This document shows, piece by piece, positions 25,104 to 32,868 of a DNA stretch of 64,000 nt. The stretch is from Streptomyces sp. NBC_00576 (GTDB lineage: Bacteria; Actinomycetota; Actinomycetes; Streptomycetales; Streptomycetaceae): contig NZ_CP107780.1 in assembly GCF_036345175.1 (NCBI RefSeq), forward strand, positions 6,138,001-6,202,000, read 5' to 3'. The notes under the pieces were generated by a model. The model saw nothing but the letters and a program-made list of their open reading frames with translations, ran no database searches and was not told the DNA's origin. The translations under genes and the position numbers were made by a program. Each line of letters begins with the position of its first letter. Positions within the stretch are counted from its first letter, which is position 1.

Positions 25104-25928
25104 ATGAGTACGACAGGCGCGACCGCCGATCCGCTCGCGGCCCTGGGGGCACTGCCAGGGGTGGCCGACTCCGTGGAGTCCGTGCGCAAGGCCGTGGACC
25201 GGGTCTACGGGCATCGCATCATGCGGCGACGAAGCAACGAGATCACCGGTGAGGCGGCACTGCGCGGCGCGCGCGGTTCCGCGGCCCTCTCCGGCGCCGA
25301 CTGGGCCCTCGAAGAGGTGCGCCGGCGCACCGACTTCAGCGGTGACGACGAGGCCCGGGTCGTCGGCGCGGCCCTCCGGCTGACCGCGGAGGCGGGCCAA
25401 CTCCTGTCCATCTGGCGCCAGTCACCGCTTCGCGTGCTGGCCCGGCTCCATCTGGTCGCCGCCGCGGGCACGGGCGACGAGGTGGGACGCCCGCGCCAGG
25501 ACGGTGAGCCAGTCGAGGAGCCGGCGGTCGACCTGCCGCTGCCGAGTGCGGCGGAGGTGTCCGGACGGCTGGAGGGACTCGCGGAGCTGATCATCGCGGG
25601 AGGCTCGGCCCCCGCCCTGGTCACAGCCGCTGTCGTGCACGGCGAACTCCTCGCGCTGCGCCCCTTCGGCTCCCACAACGGCCTCGTCGCGCGCGCGGCC
25701 GAGCGGATCGTCCTGGTCGGCAGCGGCCTCGACCCGAAGTCCGTGTGCCCGGCCGAGGTCGGCCACGCCGAACCGGGCCGCGCGGCCTATCTGGCCGCAC
25801 TCGACGGCTATGTCTCCGGCACCCCGGAGGGCATGGGGGCGTGGATCGCCCACTGCGGTCGGGCAGTCGAACTCGGGGCGCGTGAATCGGTGGCCGTGTG
25901 CGAGGCGTTGCAGCGTGGGGCGGCGTAG
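25104..25928 (+). CDS. Degenerate Fic-like protein
   Basis: 274 residues, largely helical. HGELLALRPFGSHNGLVARA near residue 192 corresponds in position and form to the Fic motif HPFxxGNGRxxR, but the catalytic histidine is replaced (LRPF) and the GNGR loop is altered (SHNGLVAR). AMPylation activity is therefore unlikely. Older annotation of the Streptomyces ortholog calls it an oxidoreductase, for which I see no evidence. ATG at 25104 was chosen as the start of family-like sequence; the upstream ATG at 25035 is not supported. Followed by a hairpin terminator. Confidence 0.65.
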   Translation: MSTTGATADPLAALGALPGVADSVESVRKAVDRVYGHRIMRRRSNEITGEAALRGARGSAALSGADWALEEVRRRTDFSGDDEARVVGAALRLTAEAGQLLSIWRQSPLRVLARLHLVAAAGTGDEVGRPRQDGEPVEEPAVDLPLPSAAEVSGRLEGLAELIIAGGSAPALVTAAVVHGELLALRPFGSHNGLVARAAERIVLVGSGLDPKSVCPAEVGHAEPGRAAYLAALDGYVSGTPEGMGAWIAHCGRAVELGARESVAVCEALQRGAA

Positions 25929-25963
25929 GGAAGTAAGAAATGACGGCACAAGGGAAGTGAAAA

Positions 25964-25981
25964 GGCCCTCCGTGGAGGGCC
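25964..25981 (+). terminator. Terminator hairpin after the Fic-like gene
   Basis: GGCCCTCC and GGAGGGCC form an 8-bp stem with a 2-nt gap, 36 bp after the Fic-like stop. Confidence 0.65.
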
Positions 25982-25992
25982 GGCAAAGGAAT

Positions 25993-26165
25993 GCGGCGGT
26001 ACGAGGATTCGTACCGCCGCTGGCATGTCCACCCGGTTACCAAGCGTCCTCGATAGTGTTGCCCATCAGGGCGGGTACTTGGCCCGTCACCTGGTGCGGC
26101 TGGCCCGTAATCGACGGGTCGACGTCGCGTGGGTGCCCGGTTTTCATGCGCGGTCCGTGTGGCCA
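25993..26165 (-). ncRNA. Candidate 6S-like RNA
   Basis: A gene-free region between the Fic-like and HAD genes forms a rod. Nested complementary pairs are 26023-26027 with 26145-26149, 26030-26034 with 26131-26135, and 26050-26054 with 26110-26114, enclosing further small hairpins. On the minus strand it ends in a perfect 12-bp terminator hairpin (25993-26020), and upstream are AGGACA (26199-26194) and TAATAA (26177-26172), 16 bp apart. The implied RNA is about 170 nt. From memory, the S. coelicolor 6S-like RNA (scr3559) lies between the orthologs of these two neighbours. 6S RNA binds the housekeeping RNA polymerase holoenzyme. Strand and ends are inferred. Confidence 0.5.
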
Positions 26166-26171
26166 AATGCG

Positions 26172-26199
26172 TTATTAAGGTGATCCTTTCGGATGTCCT
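26172..26199 (-). promoter_or_regulatory. Candidate promoter of the 6S-like RNA
   Basis: Minus-strand AGGACA and TAATAA with a 16-bp spacer; predicted transcription start near 26165. The surrounding 26160-26200 is locally A+T-rich. Confidence 0.35.
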
Positions 26200-26334
26200 T
26201 GGTCTCGCGGGCCGTTGAGTCCTTTCTACTCCTGGACCGGAGCAAGCGGAAGCCCTGACTGCACTTCTTTACTTTTATCCTCAAACAGCAATGAATCGGG
26301 CGCTGGTGTGCCCGGACGGGGCGGGAGTGGCGGA

Positions 26335-27168
26335 TCAGGCGACCGTGGGGCGGCGCCTGCTCGCGTACCAGACGAGACCGGCCGTGGCGGCTGCCGCGCC
26401 TATCGCGGCGGCGGCGACCAGGGCCGGACGCGGCGGTACGGAGAGGGCGGGCAGTCGCTGCTTCAGCCGGACCGGGCGGTGGAAGTCCAGGATCGGCCAC
26501 CCGCGGGCGACCGCTTCCCGGCGCAGTGCCCGGTCCGGGTTCACGGCGTGCGGATGGCCCACGGACGCCAGCATGGGGACGTCGGTGACGCTGTCGCTGT
26601 AGGCGTAGCAGCGCGCGAGGTCGTATCCCTCGGACTCCGCCAGCTCTTTGATCGCCTCGGCCTTCGTCGGCCCGTACGCGTAGTACTCCACCTCGCCCGT
26701 GAAGCAGCCGTCGTCGCCGACGACCATGCGTGTGGCCACCACCCGGTCCGCGCCGAGCAGTTCGCCGATCGGCTCGACGACCTCCGCGCCCGACGTGGAC
26801 ACGATCACCACGTCACGGCCGGCGGTGTGGTGCTCCTCGATGAGGGAGGCAGCCTCGTCGTAGATGATCGGGTCGATCAGGTCGTGCAGCGTCTCGGCGA
26901 CGATCTCCTTGACCTGCTGGACGTTCCAGCCGCGGCACAGCGCGGACAGGTACTCGCGCATGCGCTCCATCTGGTCATGGTCGGCACCGCCCGCCAGGAA
27001 GACGAACTGGGCATATGCGGTGCGCAAGACGGCCCTGCGGTTGATCAGACCGCCTTGGTAGAACGACTTGCTGAACGTGAGCGTGCTCGACTTCGCAATG
27101 ACCGTCTTGTCCAGGTCAAAGAAGGCGGCTGTGCGGGGCAAGGAGTGGTTTTCCACGAGGCTGAGCAT
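26335..27168 (-). CDS. HAD-IB family phosphatase (SerB-like)
   Basis: 277 residues. FFDLDKTVIAK at 16-26 is the nucleophile motif DxDxT of haloacid dehalogenase phosphatases; VVIVSTSGAEVVEP near 120 is motif II, and the K of PTKAEAI near 170 and YSDSVTDVPML near 190 complete the set. The C-terminus (about 245-268, AALVAAAAIGAAAATAGLVW) is hydrophobic and may anchor the protein in the membrane. Related to phosphoserine phosphatases, but the substrate is unknown. Orthologs in Streptomyces have been labelled morphological-differentiation-associated. ATG at 27168; weak ribosome-binding site. Divergent from the tad operon, as Rv3661 is in M. tuberculosis. Confidence 0.88.
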   Translation of the reverse strand: MLSLVENHSLPRTAAFFDLDKTVIAKSSTLTFSKSFYQGGLINRRAVLRTAYAQFVFLAGGADHDQMERMREYLSALCRGWNVQQVKEIVAETLHDLIDPIIYDEAASLIEEHHTAGRDVVIVSTSGAEVVEPIGELLGADRVVATRMVVGDDGCFTGEVEYYAYGPTKAEAIKELAESEGYDLARCYAYSDSVTDVPMLASVGHPHAVNPDRALRREAVARGWPILDFHRPVRLKQRLPALSVPPRPALVAAAAIGAAAATAGLVWYASRRRPTVA

Positions 27169-27685
27169 AGGCGCCCACCATTCGGCGTAAGGTGTGGCCC
27201 GTGGGTTTGCCTGAGAGGGCTCTCGGGTACACCATGGAAGTCACGGATCGTTCGCGACCGTGCTAACCCGGTCCGGCTCCTCCCCCCCCGAGTCGAACCG
27301 TGGGGACGACCCCCGCTCTCCCCCCCGGCGGGGGTCGTCGCATGTCCGGGTGGGTTTTCTTTCTCCCAAGCAACACTCTTCGCGGCCGTGGTGCCGTCCG
27401 AGGCGGCTCCGGCCGCCTCTTTCGCATGTCCGCCTCTCGTCACTGTGGGTAACTGAAGCGCTGCTCTGTGGAAAGTCGAACGTCACTCACCTGTTTGGGT
27501 GGCGGCGATATTCACAACCACCGAGTTGTCCACAGATTTCGATCAAGATCCACACGATTTCTGGGATCCCTGCACCGTGATTCCAACGCGTCCCGCTCGC
27601 GGCCAAGTTCATGGCCGGGTCCGTTTGTCGGACGCGTTTGGCCGGTTTCTGTCGGCCGTTCATATAGCGAAGGGGGCCGGAAAAC
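27169..27685. other. Long leader/intergenic region upstream of ssd
   Basis: 517 bp between the divergent HAD and ssd genes. It contains a perfect 12-bp hairpin at 27305-27339 followed by a T-rich run on the plus strand, then an A+T-richer part (27470-27600) that may hold the operon promoter. No protein gene is supported. Confidence 0.5.
27305..27339 (+). terminator. Hairpin with T-rich tail upstream of the tad operon
   Basis: GACGACCCCCGC and its complement form a perfect 12-bp stem with an 11-nt loop; TTTTCTTTCT follows 15 nt later. No plus-strand gene lies before it, so it could end a small RNA or attenuate a leader transcript. Confidence 0.5.
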
Positions 27686-28792
27686 ATGGCAGGAGCCATC
27701 ACACACGACAACGATCAGTCCGCGGCCGAGGGACGGCAGAGCGGACCGCTGATCGTCACAGAGGACGCCGACCTGCTCGACGACCTGTTGCGGCTCTGCG
27801 CGGCGGCCGGTGCCACCCCCGAAGTGCACCACGGGGTGCCGGAGCGAGGCGGAGGCTGGGAGGCTGCCCCGCTCGTCCTGGTCGGCGACGACGCCGTACG
27901 GCGGGTGCGCGGGGCCGCGCGGCGCCGGGGAGTGGTACTGGTCGGGCGGGACCAGGACGACTCCGGGGTCTGGCGGCGGGCCGTCGAGATCGGCGCCGAC
28001 CATGTCCTGATGCTGCCCGACGGAGAGCAGTGGCTCGTCGACCGGATCGCCGACGTCGCCGAGGGCGTCGGCAGGCCCGCGCTCACCGTCGGCGTCATCG
28101 GCGGCCGGGGCGGGGCCGGAGCGTCCACCCTGGCCTGCGCGCTCGCGGTCACCTCCGCGCGCGAGGGACTGCGGACCCTGCTCGTGGACGCGGATCCGCT
28201 GGGCGGCGGACTCGACGTGCTCCTCGGCGGCGAGACGGCCGACGGACTGCGCTGGCCGGCCTTCGCCGCCTCGCGCGGCAGGGTCGGCGGCGGCGCCCTG
28301 GAGGAATCGCTGCCGAAACTGCACTCCCTGAGGGTGCTGAGCTGGGACCGCGGAGACTGCGTGGCCGTCCCGCCCCAGGCAGTACGGGCGGTGCTCGCCG
28401 CGGCCAGACGGCGCGGCGGCGCGGTCGTCGTCGACCTGCCGCGGCGGATCGACGACGGCGTCGCGGAAGTCCTCGCCCAACTGGACGTGGGGATCCTGGT
28501 AGTCCCCGGCGAACTGCGCGCCGTCGCCGCGGCCGGCCGGGTGGCGTCCGCCGTCGGCATGGTCCTGCGCGACCTGCGCGTGGCGGTACGGGGGCCGTAC
28601 ACGCCCGGACTGGACGACCACGAGGTGGCCCGGCTGCTGAACCTGCCCTTGGCAGGTGAGGTCCCCGTCGAATCGGCCCTGACGCGCCCGCACGAGGGCA
28701 AGGCGCCGCCAGGAGGGGCAACACGCGGGCCGCTGGCCCGGTTCTGCACGGTGTTCTGGGAGCGGGCGCTGGCCGAGGCAGGTGGCGTATGA
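27686..28792 (+). CDS. ssd: Septum-site determining protein Ssd (TadZ/CpaE-like)
   Basis: 368 residues. An N-terminal receiver-like domain (about 20-125, TEDADLLDDLLRLC) precedes a MinD-like ATPase domain. Its P-loop region at 139-148 reads GGRGGAGAST: both lysines of the deviant Walker A are lost, so nucleotide hydrolysis is doubtful. VVDLPRRIDDGV near 250 is the switch II area. In mycobacteria Ssd affects septation, and TadZ proteins localise Tad machines to the pole. The ATG at 27686 has AAGGGGG upstream. First gene of an operon with ATGA or GTGA overlaps into tadA and tadB. Confidence 0.9.
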   Translation: MAGAITHDNDQSAAEGRQSGPLIVTEDADLLDDLLRLCAAAGATPEVHHGVPERGGGWEAAPLVLVGDDAVRRVRGAARRRGVVLVGRDQDDSGVWRRAVEIGADHVLMLPDGEQWLVDRIADVAEGVGRPALTVGVIGGRGGAGASTLACALAVTSAREGLRTLLVDADPLGGGLDVLLGGETADGLRWPAFAASRGRVGGGALEESLPKLHSLRVLSWDRGDCVAVPPQAVRAVLAAARRRGGAVVVDLPRRIDDGVAEVLAQLDVGILVVPGELRAVAAAGRVASAVGMVLRDLRVAVRGPYTPGLDDHEVARLLNLPLAGEVPVESALTRPHEGKAPPGGATRGPLARFCTVFWERALAEAGGV

Positions 28793-29994
28793 GCGGCGTG
28801 CGCTGGGACGAGGGACCGGGGGCGCCTGCCGGGCTGCTGGACGGCGTACGGCAGTGGCTGGCCGAGAGCGGCGCGGAGGCGACCCCCGCGCGCGTGGCGC
28901 AGGCCCTGCGGGAGCAGGGGCGGGTGCTCGGGGACGCCGAAGTGCTGGGTGCCGCCGAACGGTTGAGGTCAGAGCTGGTCGGCACCGGCCCACTGGAGCC
29001 GCTGCTCGCCGATCCGTCGGTCACCGACGTACTGGTGGCGGCCCCGGACCGGGTGTGGGTGGACCGGGGCGGCGGATTGGAACTGACCCCCGTCTCCTTC
29101 CCGGACGCCGGCGCCGTACGACGGCTGGCGCAGCGCCTCGCCGCGGTGGCCGGACGGCGGCTCGACGACGCCCGGCCATGGGTCGACGCCCGGCTGCCCG
29201 ACGGGACCCGTCTGCATGCGGTACTGCCCCCGGTGGCCGTCGGCTGCACCTGCCTGTCGCTGCGGGTGGTACGGCCGCGCGCGTTCACCCTGGACGAGTT
29301 GATGGCCGCGGGGACGGTACCGCCGGGCGGCGACCGGGTGTTGCGGGCGCTGCTCGACGCTCGGCTGTCCTTCCTGATCAGCGGCGGGACGGGATGCGGC
29401 AAGACCACCCTCCTCAGCGCGCTGTTGGGCCTGGTCGGCCCGGGCGAGCGGATCGTGCTCGCCGAGGACTCGGCGGAGCTGCGGCCCGATCATCCGCACG
29501 TCGTACGGCTGGAGACCAGGCCGGCCAACCAGGAGGGCGCTGGCCTGGTCAACCTCGAGGATCTGGTGCGGCAGTCGCTGCGGATGCGGCCCGACCGGTT
29601 GGCGGTCGGGGAGGTTCGAGGCGCCGAGGTCGTGCACCTGCTGGCAGCGCTGAACACGGGTCACAGCGGCTGCGGGACGGTCCACGCGAACGCGGCGGCG
29701 GACGTACCGGCCCGGCTGGAGGCGCTGGGTACGGCCGCGGGGCTCGACCGGACCGCGCTGCACAGCCAGTTGGCGGCCGCGCTGTCGGTGGTCCTGCATC
29801 TCGTCCGCGACCGGGCCGGGCGGCGCCGGATCGCCGAGGTGCATGTGCTGGAGCGGGACCCGTCAGGGCTGGTGGTGACGGTTCCGGCGCTGCGGTGGGG
29901 CGAGGAGGCGTTCGCGTACGAGCGGGGGTGGGAGCGGTTGCGGGGGCTGCTTCGCGCCGGCGGTCACAAGGGGCAAGGGAGTGAACCGGCGTGA
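28789..29994 (+). CDS. tadA: TadA/CpaF secretion ATPase
   Basis: 401 residues, hexameric type II/IV secretion-superfamily ATPase at the inner face of the membrane, powering pilus assembly. A helical N-terminus and the N-terminal ATPase lobe (PLEPLLADPSVTDVLVAAPD) precede the Walker A at 199-206 (GGTGCGKT, K205), aspartate box (VLAEDSAELRPDHP), Walker B (RLAVGEVRGAEV) and histidine box (NTGHSGCGTVHAN). All catalytic elements are intact. ATG 28789 overlaps the ssd stop. Flanked downstream by tadB via GTGA. Confidence 0.94.
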   Translation: MSGVRWDEGPGAPAGLLDGVRQWLAESGAEATPARVAQALREQGRVLGDAEVLGAAERLRSELVGTGPLEPLLADPSVTDVLVAAPDRVWVDRGGGLELTPVSFPDAGAVRRLAQRLAAVAGRRLDDARPWVDARLPDGTRLHAVLPPVAVGCTCLSLRVVRPRAFTLDELMAAGTVPPGGDRVLRALLDARLSFLISGGTGCGKTTLLSALLGLVGPGERIVLAEDSAELRPDHPHVVRLETRPANQEGAGLVNLEDLVRQSLRMRPDRLAVGEVRGAEVVHLLAALNTGHSGCGTVHANAAADVPARLEALGTAAGLDRTALHSQLAAALSVVLHLVRDRAGRRRIAEVHVLERDPSGLVVTVPALRWGEEAFAYERGWERLRGLLRAGGHKGQGSEPA

Positions 29995-30860
29995 CGGGGA
30001 CGGGAGAGTTGGCGATGGGTGTGGCCGGGGTGTGCGTAGGGGCGGTCTGCTGGTTGCTGGGCGGGCGGTATCCGGGGGCGCGGCGGGCGGAGTTGCTGCT
30101 TGCCGGGGTCGGGGCGGTGGGGACCGGGCCGCCTCCGTGGGAACGGGCGGTCGGTGAACTGCGGCGGCTGCGTGGGCGGTTGCGGGCCGAGTGGTGGTCG
30201 GTGGCCGTCGGGCTGATGGTGGCGCTGGTGGGCGTCTCCGTCGTACCGGCGGTGTTGGGCGCGGCGGGGGTGCCGTTGCTGCGCCGGGTCAGGCTGGCCG
30301 GTGAGGTGCGGCGGGCGCGGGAGCGGCGGGGCGACGAGGTGATCGCGCTGTGCGCGGCGCTCGCCGGTGAGGTGCGGGCCGGACGGCAGCCGGGGGAGGC
30401 GCTGCTGCGGGCGGCACGCGACTCCGGTGGGCTCGGTGTGGCGCAGGCGTCGGTGCTGGCGGCGGCGCGGTTCGGCGGTGATGTACCCGGGGTGCTCGCC
30501 GCGGCGGCCCGACAACCGGGCGCGGAGGGGCTGTTGGGCCTCGCGGCGTGCTGGCGGGTGGCCGTGGACCAGGGCGCCGGACTGGCGGCCGGACTGGACC
30601 GCCTGGAAGGGGCTTTGCGCGCCGACCGGGACCAACGGGCCGACCTGCGTGCCCAGTTGGCGGGTGCCCGGTCGACGGCGGTGATGCTCGCCGGCCTGCC
30701 GGTGCTGGGCCTGGTCCTGGGCACGGCACTGGGCGCGGACCCCCTGCACATGCTGCTGCACACCGGCGCCGGACTTGGCTGCCTGCTGGTCGGCGGGGTG
30801 CTGGAGGGCGTGGGGCTGTGGTGGGCACTGCGGATCGTGCGGGGAGCGGAAGCGGTATGA
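29991..30860 (+). CDS. tadB: TadB-like inner-membrane platform protein
   Basis: 289 residues of the GSPII_F fold. Two hydrophobic segments in the first 100 residues and two at the end (AVMLAGLPVLGLVLGTALG and GAGLGCLLVGGVLEGVGLWW) surround a cytoplasmic helical domain (about 110-220). It would contact TadA and pull pilin subunits. GTG at 29991 overlaps the tadA stop. Coupled to a 25-codon ORF and then tadC. Confidence 0.88.
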   Translation: MTGTGELAMGVAGVCVGAVCWLLGGRYPGARRAELLLAGVGAVGTGPPPWERAVGELRRLRGRLRAEWWSVAVGLMVALVGVSVVPAVLGAAGVPLLRRVRLAGEVRRARERRGDEVIALCAALAGEVRAGRQPGEALLRAARDSGGLGVAQASVLAAARFGGDVPGVLAAAARQPGAEGLLGLAACWRVAVDQGAGLAAGLDRLEGALRADRDQRADLRAQLAGARSTAVMLAGLPVLGLVLGTALGADPLHMLLHTGAGLGCLLVGGVLEGVGLWWALRIVRGAEAV

Positions 30861-30934
30861 GGGCCGGCGGAGTGGATGACGGGGGCCGTCCCGGTGCGGC
30901 TGCTGAGGGTGGCCGGAGAGGGGAGCTGACGTGA
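30857..30934 (+). CDS. Possible 25-residue linking ORF between tadB and tadC
   Basis: The ATG at 30857 overlaps the tadB stop as ATGA, and the TGA at 30932-30934 overlaps the tadC start as GTGA. The product (starting MRAGGVDDGGRPG) has no recognisable domain. It could exist only to carry ribosomes from tadB to tadC, or be chance. Confidence 0.3.
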   Translation: MRAGGVDDGGRPGAAAEGGRRGELT

Positions 30935-31731
30935 GCGCGGAGGTTTTCCACAGGCTGGGGGCGGCGCTGGGGGTCGTGCTGGCCCTGGGATGGCTGCTGC
31001 GGTGGATCGAGACGGTACGCCGTGAACGCAGGGTGCACCGGAGGCTGGCCCGGCTGCTCGCGCCGGAGCTGGAGCGGGAACGCGCTCCGGTGGGGCGGTG
31101 GTTGGGAGCCCGAGGGACTGTACGTCGGTGGCTGCCGGTGGCGGGTGCGGTGAGCGCCGGGTGGGTGCTGGTCGGCGGCGGGGCCGGAGTCGTGGTGGGG
31201 CTGGTCGCGGGGTTCGGGCTGTGGCGGTGGCGACTGCGGCGGTCGGCCTGTGGTCCGGCGGCGGAGGACGTCGACGCGGCCGAGGCGGCACGGCAACTCC
31301 CGCTCGCCGCCGATCTGCTGGCGGCCTGTATCGCCGCCGGCGCCGGTCCGGTGATCGCGGCCCAGGCCGTGGGCGAGGCGTTGGCGGGACCGGTCGGGGA
31401 GCGGCTGGCGCGGGGTGCGGCGGAGGTGCGGCTCGGCGGCGAACCGGCCGAAGCCTGGCGGAGGTTGGCGTCGATACCGGGCGCCGGCCCGCTGGCGACG
31501 CTGCTGGAGCGGGCCGACGAGTCGGGCGTACCCGCGGCCGGGCCCGTCGCCCGCCTCGCAGCCGACACCCGCGCCGACTGGGGCCGCTCGGCGACGGAAC
31601 GGGCCCGGCGGGCGGCCGTCATGGTCACCGCGCCGGTGGGGCTGTGCTTCCTGCCCGCGTTCATCGCGATCGGCGTACTGCCTGTGGTGATCGGGCTGGC
31701 GGACGGGCTGCTGGGCGGGGGTGGCGGATGA
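30931..31731 (+). CDS. tadC: TadC-like inner-membrane platform protein
   Basis: 266 residues, second GSPII_F-type platform subunit. An N-terminal membrane segment (LGVVLALGWLLRW), a paired segment near 70-100, a cytoplasmic helical domain with RQLPLAADLLAACIAAGAGP, and a C-terminal membrane segment (GLCFLPAFIAIGVLPVVIGL). GTG at 30931 is preceded by GGAGAGGGGAG. Followed by 75-100 bp with short direct repeats before the pilin-like gene. Confidence 0.87.
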   Translation: MSAEVFHRLGAALGVVLALGWLLRWIETVRRERRVHRRLARLLAPELERERAPVGRWLGARGTVRRWLPVAGAVSAGWVLVGGGAGVVVGLVAGFGLWRWRLRRSACGPAAEDVDAAEAARQLPLAADLLAACIAAGAGPVIAAQAVGEALAGPVGERLARGAAEVRLGGEPAEAWRRLASIPGAGPLATLLERADESGVPAAGPVARLAADTRADWGRSATERARRAAVMVTAPVGLCFLPAFIAIGVLPVVIGLADGLLGGGGG

Positions 31732-31749
31732 CGTGAGCGGCGCCTGATC

Positions 31750-31811
31750 AGGAGCAGGTCGTCAACGGAAGTTCATCAACAGCAAGTCGTCAACAACAAG
31801 TCGTCAACAGA
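31750..31811 (+). repeat. Short direct repeats before the pilin-like gene
   Basis: Four imperfect copies of AGTCGTCAACA with a period of about 14-15 bp lie between tadC and the DUF4244 gene. They could affect RNA stability or translation of the abundant pilin relative to the machinery genes. Confidence 0.55.
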
Positions 31812-31833
31812 GTTGAAAATTACGGGAGTTGAG

Positions 31834-32052
31834 ATGTTCACAGTGGTACGGGAGCGGATGTGCGCCCTGGTATGCAGGACGCGTGCGGTGCTGGTGGCGC
31901 GGAGGGATGCCGGAATGGTGACTTCGGAATACGCCGTTGGCATCATCGCCGCGGTGGCCTTCGCCGCGGTGCTCTACAAAGTGGTGACGAGTGGGCAGGT
32001 CAGCTCGGAGTTGCAGGCCATCGTGAAGAAGGCCCTCGATGCCAAAATGTGA
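31834..32052 (+). CDS. Flp-like small pilin (DUF4244)
   Basis: 72 residues. A basic N-terminus (about 28 residues) leads to DAGMVTSEYAVGIIAAVAFA, which resembles the processing site and hydrophobic spine of class III Flp pilins: Gly/Met at the cut, Glu at +5, then the transmembrane helix. The ATG at 31834 has GGGAG upstream and is better than a TTG at 31813. It is probably the secreted or assembled subunit of this Tad system; the M. tuberculosis equivalent is Rv3656c. Overlaps the next gene by 14 bp. Confidence 0.82.
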   Translation: MFTVVRERMCALVCRTRAVLVARRDAGMVTSEYAVGIIAAVAFAAVLYKVVTSGQVSSELQAIVKKALDAKM

Positions 32053-32431
32053 ACGCCAGGGCCGGGAGCGGGATGTGGGGCGGTTCCGGGATCGGGGGTT
32101 CGTGACCGCCGAGGCCGCTGTGGTCCTGCCCGCGCTGGTGCTGTTCTCGATGGGGCTGGTCTGGGCGCTGCTCGTCGCCGCAGCGCAGATCCAGTGCGTG
32201 GACGCGGCCCGGGCCGGTGCCCGGGCCGCCGCCCGGCAGGACCCGCCCGGCGCGGTCGCCGAGGTGGCTCGCGGAACCGCCCCGCGCGGGGCGGAGGTCA
32301 CCGTCACCAGAGAGGGCGACCTCGTGCGCGTGCAGGTGGTGGCGCAGCCGCCGGGGCTCGGTGGGCTGACCGTCGATGTGGCGCACGAAGCGGTGGCGTT
32401 GGCGGAGGAGACGGTGGGGGTGGGTGCATGA
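32039..32431 (+). CDS. TadE-like pseudopilin
   Basis: 130 residues. FVTAEAAVVLPALVLFSMGL gives the TadE signature (Glu after the cleavage site, then a hydrophobic helix). ATG 32039 is preceded by AAGAAGG inside the pilin gene; a GTG at 32075 is an alternative that starts closer to the conserved part. Likely a minor subunit of the Tad apparatus. Confidence 0.8.
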   Translation: MPKCERQGRERDVGRFRDRGFVTAEAAVVLPALVLFSMGLVWALLVAAAQIQCVDAARAGARAAARQDPPGAVAEVARGTAPRGAEVTVTREGDLVRVQVVAQPPGLGGLTVDVAHEAVALAEETVGVGA

Positions 32432-32853
32432 CGCGTCTGGGAGGCGGGTGGACCGCCAGGCTCGCCAGAGCTGTCTCCGCGCGCTCGATCCGCTCCGACC
32501 GTGGCTCCGCCACCGTTTGGAGCGTGGGTGCCATCGCCGTCCTGTGTGTGGTGTTCGGCGTCGTGCTTGCCATGGGGCAGGCCGCTGTGGCCCGGCATCG
32601 GGCGGCCGCCGGTGCGGATCTGGCGGCTCTCGCGGCGGCGGACCACTGGACGGAGGGCGCCTCGGTGGCCTGTGCACAGGCGGACCGGGTGGCCGCGGCC
32701 CAGGGCACCCGGCTCGTTCGGTGCGCGTTGGTGGGCGAGACGTCGGACCTGACGGTGACAGCGGGACGGGGAGTGTTCGGGGCGGAGGTCAGGTCGAGGG
32801 CGGGTCCACCAGGGCTCCCTGGCCCTCTGAGGCCGACCGAGCCGCCCCCGTAA
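32428..32853 (+). CDS. TadE/TadG-like (Rv3654c-type) secreted protein
   Basis: 141 residues. A basic start, then DRGSATVWSVGAIAVLCVVF as a single membrane segment, followed by ARHRAAAGADLAALAAAD, typical of the Rv3654c family next to mycobacterial tad genes. Cysteines near 86 and 103 could form a disulfide. ATG overlaps the upstream stop (ATGA). Last gene of the tad operon; it converges with the helicase gene 15 bp away. Confidence 0.8.
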   Translation: MTRLGGGWTARLARAVSARSIRSDRGSATVWSVGAIAVLCVVFGVVLAMGQAAVARHRAAAGADLAALAAADHWTEGASVACAQADRVAAAQGTRLVRCALVGETSDLTVTAGRGVFGAEVRSRAGPPGLPGPLRPTEPPP

Positions 32854-32868
32854 GGGCAGGCCCTGGCC

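Noticed and set aside
26037..26147. 36-residue minus-strand ORF (MKTGHPRDVD to TIEDAW), at first sight a small peptide gene
   Set aside because: It lies inside the rod-forming 6S-like RNA candidate, has no good ribosome-binding site, and its codon use is weaker than neighbouring genes.
29549..31664. Overlapping long minus-strand ORFs opposite tadA, tadB and tadC
   Set aside because: Pro/Arg/Thr-rich shadows; plus-strand genes carry Walker motifs and membrane segments and are tightly coupled.
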